Origin: Acinetobacter sp. N54.MGS-139
GTDB lineage: Bacteria > Pseudomonadota > Gammaproteobacteria > Burkholderiales > Burkholderiaceae_F
Direction of reading: 5' to 3'
DNA length: 64,000 nt
NCBI GenBank assembly: GCA_000980495.1
Contig: LARN01000002.1
Coordinates: forward strand, 1 to 64,000
Under the pieces are notes generated by a model. The model had not been told where the DNA came from and made no database searches. It worked only from the letters and a program-made list of their open reading frames with translations. Positions within the stretch are counted from its first letter, which is position 1, and each line of letters opens with the position of its first letter. Both the position numbers and the translations under genes were made by a program. Below are positions 60,382 to 64,000 of this stretch, in pieces.

Positions 60382-62432
60382 TTGGTCTCCAGCAAGCCAT
60401 ATTGACGGAGAAGTGCGTCGACGGAAGGTTTACGGCCGCGGAAAGCAACAAAGCTGTCCATTGCCGGGCGGCTGCCGCCGCGGGACAAAACTTCGTCCAG
60501 CCATTTGTTTCCGACCTCAGGATTGAAAATACCTTTCTCTTGGAAGAGGGAGAAGGCATCCGCAGAGAGCACTTCAGCCCACTTATAGCTGTAGTAGCCT
60601 GCGGCATAGCCGCCCGCAAAGATATGAGAGAAGGAGTTGGCAAAACGGTTGTACTCAGGCGGGAAAGTGACCGCGACTTCTTTTCTGACTGCAGTCAGGA
60701 TCTTTTGGACCGCATCTTTTTCCGGATGTGTGTCCATATGAAGGAGCATATCGAAGAGGGCAAATTCGATCTGGCGAACATTTGCCATTCCGGCACCGTA
60801 GTTTTTGGCAGCAACCAGTTTGTCGAAGAGTTCGCGCGGCATGGTCTTGCCGGTCTTGACATGATGCGTAATGGTCTGCATCACATCCCAATTCAAAACG
60901 AAGTTCTCCATGAACTGGCTTGGCATTTCAACTGCGTCCCATTCCACGCCGCTGATGCCGGATACGGCCAATTCTGTCTGGCGGGTCAGCATATGATGCA
61001 GGCCGTGACCGAATTCGTGGAAAATCGTTTCGACGTCTCTTAACGTCAGAAGAGAAGGATTGTCTCCGACGGGTGCGGCGAAGTTGCAAACAAGGTAAGC
61101 AATCGGTTTTTGGATTTTTCCGTCAACCTCACGACGGGAGATCTGGTCATTCATCCATGCGCCGCCTCTCTTTCCGTTGCGGGCATAAAGGTCCATATAG
61201 AATCCGGCGATCTCTTTGCCTTCCTTGTCTTCAATGACAAAGAATTTGACGTCATCGTTCCAGACGGGCGCTTTCTTTTCTTTGATCTTGATCGAGAACA
61301 TCTTCTCGACAAGTCCGAACATTCCTTTGAGAACAGCAGGTTCCGTGAAGTATTGTTTTACTTCATTTTCAGAGTAAGAGAATTTTGCTTCACGGAGTTT
61401 TTCGCTGATGAAAGAAAGATCCCAAGTCTGAACATCCTTAATTCCTAGCATATTCTTGCCGTAATCGATAAGTTCTTCCATTTCTTTCTCTGCAGCTGGT
61501 TTGGCCTTGGCCGCTAATTCTCGCAGGAAAGAAACGACTTGTTCGGGAGATTCTGCCATTTTCCGAACCAAGGAGACTTCGGCAAAATTTTTATAGCCGA
61601 GAAGATGAGCGTCTTCGACCCGCAGTTCGAGCAGACGATTAATGATCGGCAGATTGTCTTTGCCAGCAGGCGAGAACTCAGAGGCGCGAGTCACGTATGC
61701 GTGATACATCTTCTCACGAAGCTCTCGATTTTCTGCGTACTGCATGATCGGCAGATAATTCGGCATATGCAAGGTGATCTTGTAGCCCTTGGCGCCCTCG
61801 GCTGCAGCCTGCTGGGCATAGAGATGCAATTCGGCCTCAGGGACACCTTTGAGCTCATCTGTGTCTTCCGGGAGGTAAAGCGCAAATTCATTAGTGCAGT
61901 CGAGAAGATTTTCAGAGAACTTCTGAGAAAGTTCGGCTTCCTCTCGATTGATCTCGGCCATCTTCTTCTTGCCGGCGTCATCTAATTCGGCGCCGGAGAG
62001 AACAAAGCCTTCTAACTCTTTGTTAATGATCCTCTGACGGGTTGAGGAGAATTTCTCAAAAGCTTTCTCGGCTTTCAAGGCTTTGTACTTTGCATAGAGT
62101 TCCTCATCCATACCGAGTTCGCTGAATACTTCGGAAATCGGAGGAAGAAGTTCATTAATCGTAGCTCTCAACTCGGGCGTATCGGCCACGCTGTTCAAAT
62201 GTTCGACAACCGACCAAACATAGGAGAGATTTTCAGAAGCATCTTCAATCGGCGTAACTAAGGTGTCCCAAGTCGGTTCTTTATCGGAAGCTTTTACTGA
62301 AGCTACGGTGTCTTTCAGACGTTGAATCAGTGCAAGCACCGCCGGTTTAAAGCTGTTCGGATCAAGCTTGGGAAAATTAATCAGCTGGGTCTTATCGTCA
62401 ATGATGCTCAGGATGTTAATTAAATCACACAT
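60378..62432 (-). CDS. prlC: Oligopeptidase A (M3 metallopeptidase)
   Basis: 684 residues, cytoplasmic zinc peptidase degrading signal peptides and oligopeptides. HEFGHGLHHML carries the HExxH zinc motif, with the downstream Glu in SGVEWDAVEMPSQFMENF. Length matches OpdA (680). Middle gene of folD-prlC-xth; 11 nt after folD. Confidence 0.95.
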   Translation of the reverse strand: MCDLINILSIIDDKTQLINFPKLDPNSFKPAVLALIQRLKDTVASVKASDKEPTWDTLVTPIEDASENLSYVWSVVEHLNSVADTPELRATINELLPPISEVFSELGMDEELYAKYKALKAEKAFEKFSSTRQRIINKELEGFVLSGAELDDAGKKKMAEINREEAELSQKFSENLLDCTNEFALYLPEDTDELKGVPEAELHLYAQQAAAEGAKGYKITLHMPNYLPIMQYAENRELREKMYHAYVTRASEFSPAGKDNLPIINRLLELRVEDAHLLGYKNFAEVSLVRKMAESPEQVVSFLRELAAKAKPAAEKEMEELIDYGKNMLGIKDVQTWDLSFISEKLREAKFSYSENEVKQYFTEPAVLKGMFGLVEKMFSIKIKEKKAPVWNDDVKFFVIEDKEGKEIAGFYMDLYARNGKRGGAWMNDQISRREVDGKIQKPIAYLVCNFAAPVGDNPSLLTLRDVETIFHEFGHGLHHMLTRQTELAVSGISGVEWDAVEMPSQFMENFVLNWDVMQTITHHVKTGKTMPRELFDKLVAAKNYGAGMANVRQIEFALFDMLLHMDTHPEKDAVQKILTAVRKEVAVTFPPEYNRFANSFSHIFAGGYAAGYYSYKWAEVLSADAFSLFQEKGIFNPEVGNKWLDEVLSRGGSRPAMDSFVAFRGRKPSVDALLRQYGLLETK

Positions 62433-62443
62433 GTATAGATTCC

Positions 62444-63307
62444 TTACCGAGATATTTTTTGCAGACGCTTTTCATAAGCTTCAACCGTATTAGAGAGAAG
62501 CATTGCGATGGTCATCGGTCCGACACCGCCGGGAACCGGAGAAATATAGCCTGCAACTTTGGCGACTTCTTCGGTGTCAACATCTCCGCAAAGTTTTCCT
62601 TCGGCATTGCGATTCATACCGACATCAATCACGGCGGCGCCGGGTTTAACCATATCAGCCGTGACGACTTTTTCTTTACCGACCGCAGCGACAATGACAT
62701 CGGCCTGAAGAGCGAGCTCTTTCAAATTCTTGGTTTTACTGTGCGCGACCGTGACGGTGGCATTTTTTTCAAGCAGCATGATGGCCATCGGTTTTCCGAC
62801 AATATTGCTTCTGCCGATGACCAAAGCGTGGGCGCCGGTGAGAGGATAGTCCACGGATTCCAGCATTTTGATGACGCCGTATGGCGTGCAGCTGCGGAAG
62901 CCGCCGATGCCGGTCACGACAGAACCGACGTTGACAACATGGAAACCGTCAACGTCTTTATCTGCACGGATTGTCTCAATGACTTTTTGCTCGTTGATAT
63001 GACGGGGCAGGGGGAGCTGTACAAGGATTCCATCCACGGAATCGTCGGCATTGAGTTTCTCCAAAAGTGCTAATAACTCCGCTTCTGAAGTTTCAGCAGG
63101 AAGCTTTTCCAATTTAGAGGTAATGCCGACATCGGTGCAGGCTTTGATCTTGTTGCGGACGTAAACCTGGCTTGCCGGATTATCACCGACAAGAATGACC
63201 GTCAGTCCGGGAGCCCTCGAACTTAATTTGAATTGTTCTACTTTTTCCTTCAAGCCGGCTCGAACGGATTGTGCGAGTGCTTTTCCATCAATTATTTTTG
63301 CGTTCAT
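62444..63307 (-). CDS. folD: Methylenetetrahydrofolate dehydrogenase/cyclohydrolase
   Basis: Interconverts methylene-, methenyl- and formyl-THF with NADP+. 287 residues. [49 protein letters not shown] and [11 protein letters not shown] followed by [11 protein letters not shown] 63307 gives the family N-terminus; the open frame upstream to 63391 does not. Confidence 0.97.
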   Translation of the reverse strand: MNAKIIDGKALAQSVRAGLKEKVEQFKLSSRAPGLTVILVGDNPASQVYVRNKIKACTDVGITSKLEKLPAETSEAELLALLEKLNADDSVDGILVQLPLPRHINEQKVIETIRADKDVDGFHVVNVGSVVTGIGGFRSCTPYGVIKMLESVDYPLTGAHALVIGRSNIVGKPMAIMLLEKNATVTVAHSKTKNLKELALQADVIVAAVGKEKVVTADMVKPGAAVIDVGMNRNAEGKLCGDVDTEEVAKVAGYISPVPGGVGPMTIAMLLSNTVEAYEKRLQKISR

Positions 63308-63415
63308 TGTTATGAAAAGAGTAAGTAAGACCGATCCATTGTAAGGATATTCACAGAGCCTAAAACCTTTGCTCACAAGAACGAGTAACAAAAGATCTTC
63401 GGCCGAGAAGAGGCC

Positions 63416-63449
63416 GTAAAAAGAAAAGGAAGGCGGAGTGCCTTCCTTT
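63416..63449 (-). terminator. Terminator of the response regulator gene
   Basis: AAAGGAAGGC and GCCTTCCTTT (63425-63449) form a perfect 10-bp stem, followed on the minus strand by TCTTTTTAC. A second smaller hairpin (CGGCC/GGCCG) lies just beyond. Confidence 0.9.
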
Positions 63450-63467
63450 GTGACGCTGTCTAAAAGA

Positions 63468-64000
63468 CTATCTCATAGATCCGGAGTCTTTGACAGGAGG
63501 TCTGTTTGCATTCATGACGACGCGCATCAGATCTGCAACGGTGCCGGAATTGGTTTTATCCATAATGGAAGCACGGTGGGCTTCAACGGTCTTAATAGAA
63601 ATACCCAAGTCAGCGGAGATTTGTTTATTCAGACGGCCGCTCACAATTCTTTCAAGAACGTCCTGCTCTCTGGGAGTCAGTTTGCTCAGAAGAGCGTCGT
63701 TCAAGGAGCGCTGTTCAGCCTTGGCTTTACGCTGACGGGCTTCCTGCAGCATTCTTTCGATTAAAGAGCGCAGGGCGGCCTGGTCAAAGGGTTTTTCAAT
63801 GAAGTCAACCGCCCCCTTCTTCAAGGTAGAGACTGCCATAGAAACGTCGCCGTGACCGGAGATAAAGATAATAGGAATATCGCACTTTCTGGCGATAAGG
63901 TGTTCCTGAACTTCCAAACCGCTCATGCCCGGCATTCTGACGTCAAGGACGAGAACGGCGATAGCGTTCGGATCGAATTTGGCGAGGAACATTTCACCGC
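63468..64000 (-). CDS. FixJ/NarL-type response regulator, N-terminus missing
   Basis: The frame runs off the right edge, so only the last 177 codons are seen. Receiver part has the phospho-Asp in [16 protein letters not shown], the Thr/Ser-equivalent [12 protein letters not shown] and Lys in EKPFDQ. A LuxR-type helix-turn-helix follows: [20 protein letters not shown] then [15 protein letters not shown]. The receiver-linker-HTH layout is that of FixJ/TtrR regulators. Its cognate kinase is presumably beyond the window; the hybrid kinase at 45278 is far away. Confidence 0.9.
   Translation of the reverse strand, partial: GEMFLAKFDPNAIAVLVLDVRMPGMSGLEVQEHLIARKCDIPIIFISGHGDVSMAVSTLKKGAVDFIEKPFDQAALRSLIERMLQEARQRKAKAEQRSLNDALLSKLTPREQDVLERIVSGRLNKQISADLGISIKTVEAHRASIMDKTNSGTVADLMRVVMNANRPPVKDSGSMR

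Overview
The window is almost entirely core chromosome of a betaproteobacterium. Gene order is typical of Burkholderiales: a zipA-like gene before ligA, map diverging from rpsB, the unbroken rpsB-to-rnhB cell-envelope cluster, divergent ppsR/ppsA, guaB-guaA, ilvIHC, and glnA-ntrB-ntrC. The base composition is roughly balanced and the coding is AT-richer than in most Burkholderiales. That points to a host-associated lineage such as Sutterellaceae (Sutterella/Parasutterella), but this is inference from content and order, not a database match. I see no prophage, complete insertion sequence, CRISPR array or rRNA.

Layout: (1) 1-790: the end of an unrecognised gene, then a minus-strand tRNA operon (Gly-Cys-Gly-Gly as transcribed) with a near-consensus promoter and a terminator. 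(2) 980-7984: a DUF1178 protein, then minus-strand yheS, prmB, dapE, dapD, dapC (lysine/diaminopimelate synthesis) and queF. (3) 8205-15722: zipA-like, ligA and a methylthiopurine phosphorylase on plus; glnD and map on minus. (4) 15723-31754: rpsB, tsf, pyrH, frr, uppS, cdsA, dxr, rseP, bamA, skp, lpxD, fabZ, lpxA, lpxB, rnhB and an RNA methyltransferase. These cover translation, isoprenoid and phospholipid precursors, outer-membrane protein assembly and lipid A. A 48-codon gene sits on the opposite strand between pyrH and frr. (5) 31801-38956: ppsR/ppsA, an NfeD-like protein, two tandem diverged paralogues of unknown family, a YqhD-like alcohol dehydrogenase, an exported phospholipase-D-type protein and smpB. 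(6) 39074-47164: rnfH, guaB, guaA, an unrecognised gene, a tadA with a long N-terminal extension, ldcA and a six-TM hybrid histidine kinase. (7) 47360-54282: ilvIHC, yicC, rph, rdgB, hemW. (8) 54283-59601: glnA behind a sigma-54 promoter and an NtrC-type site, then ntrB, ntrC and an RlmN-family gene. (9) 59584-64000: a minus-strand folD-prlC-xth operon and the end of a FixJ/LuxR-type response regulator.

Nitrogen control recurs: glnD (PII uridylylation) and glnA-ntrBC are both present, and the glnA promoter carries the sites the adjacent regulators would use. The least explained parts are the tandem paralogue pair (35642-36689), the 48-residue protein (18622-18768), the structured rpsB leader, the extended TadA and the unrecognised gene before it. 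I found no convincing multi-gene novel system; those items are the best leads.
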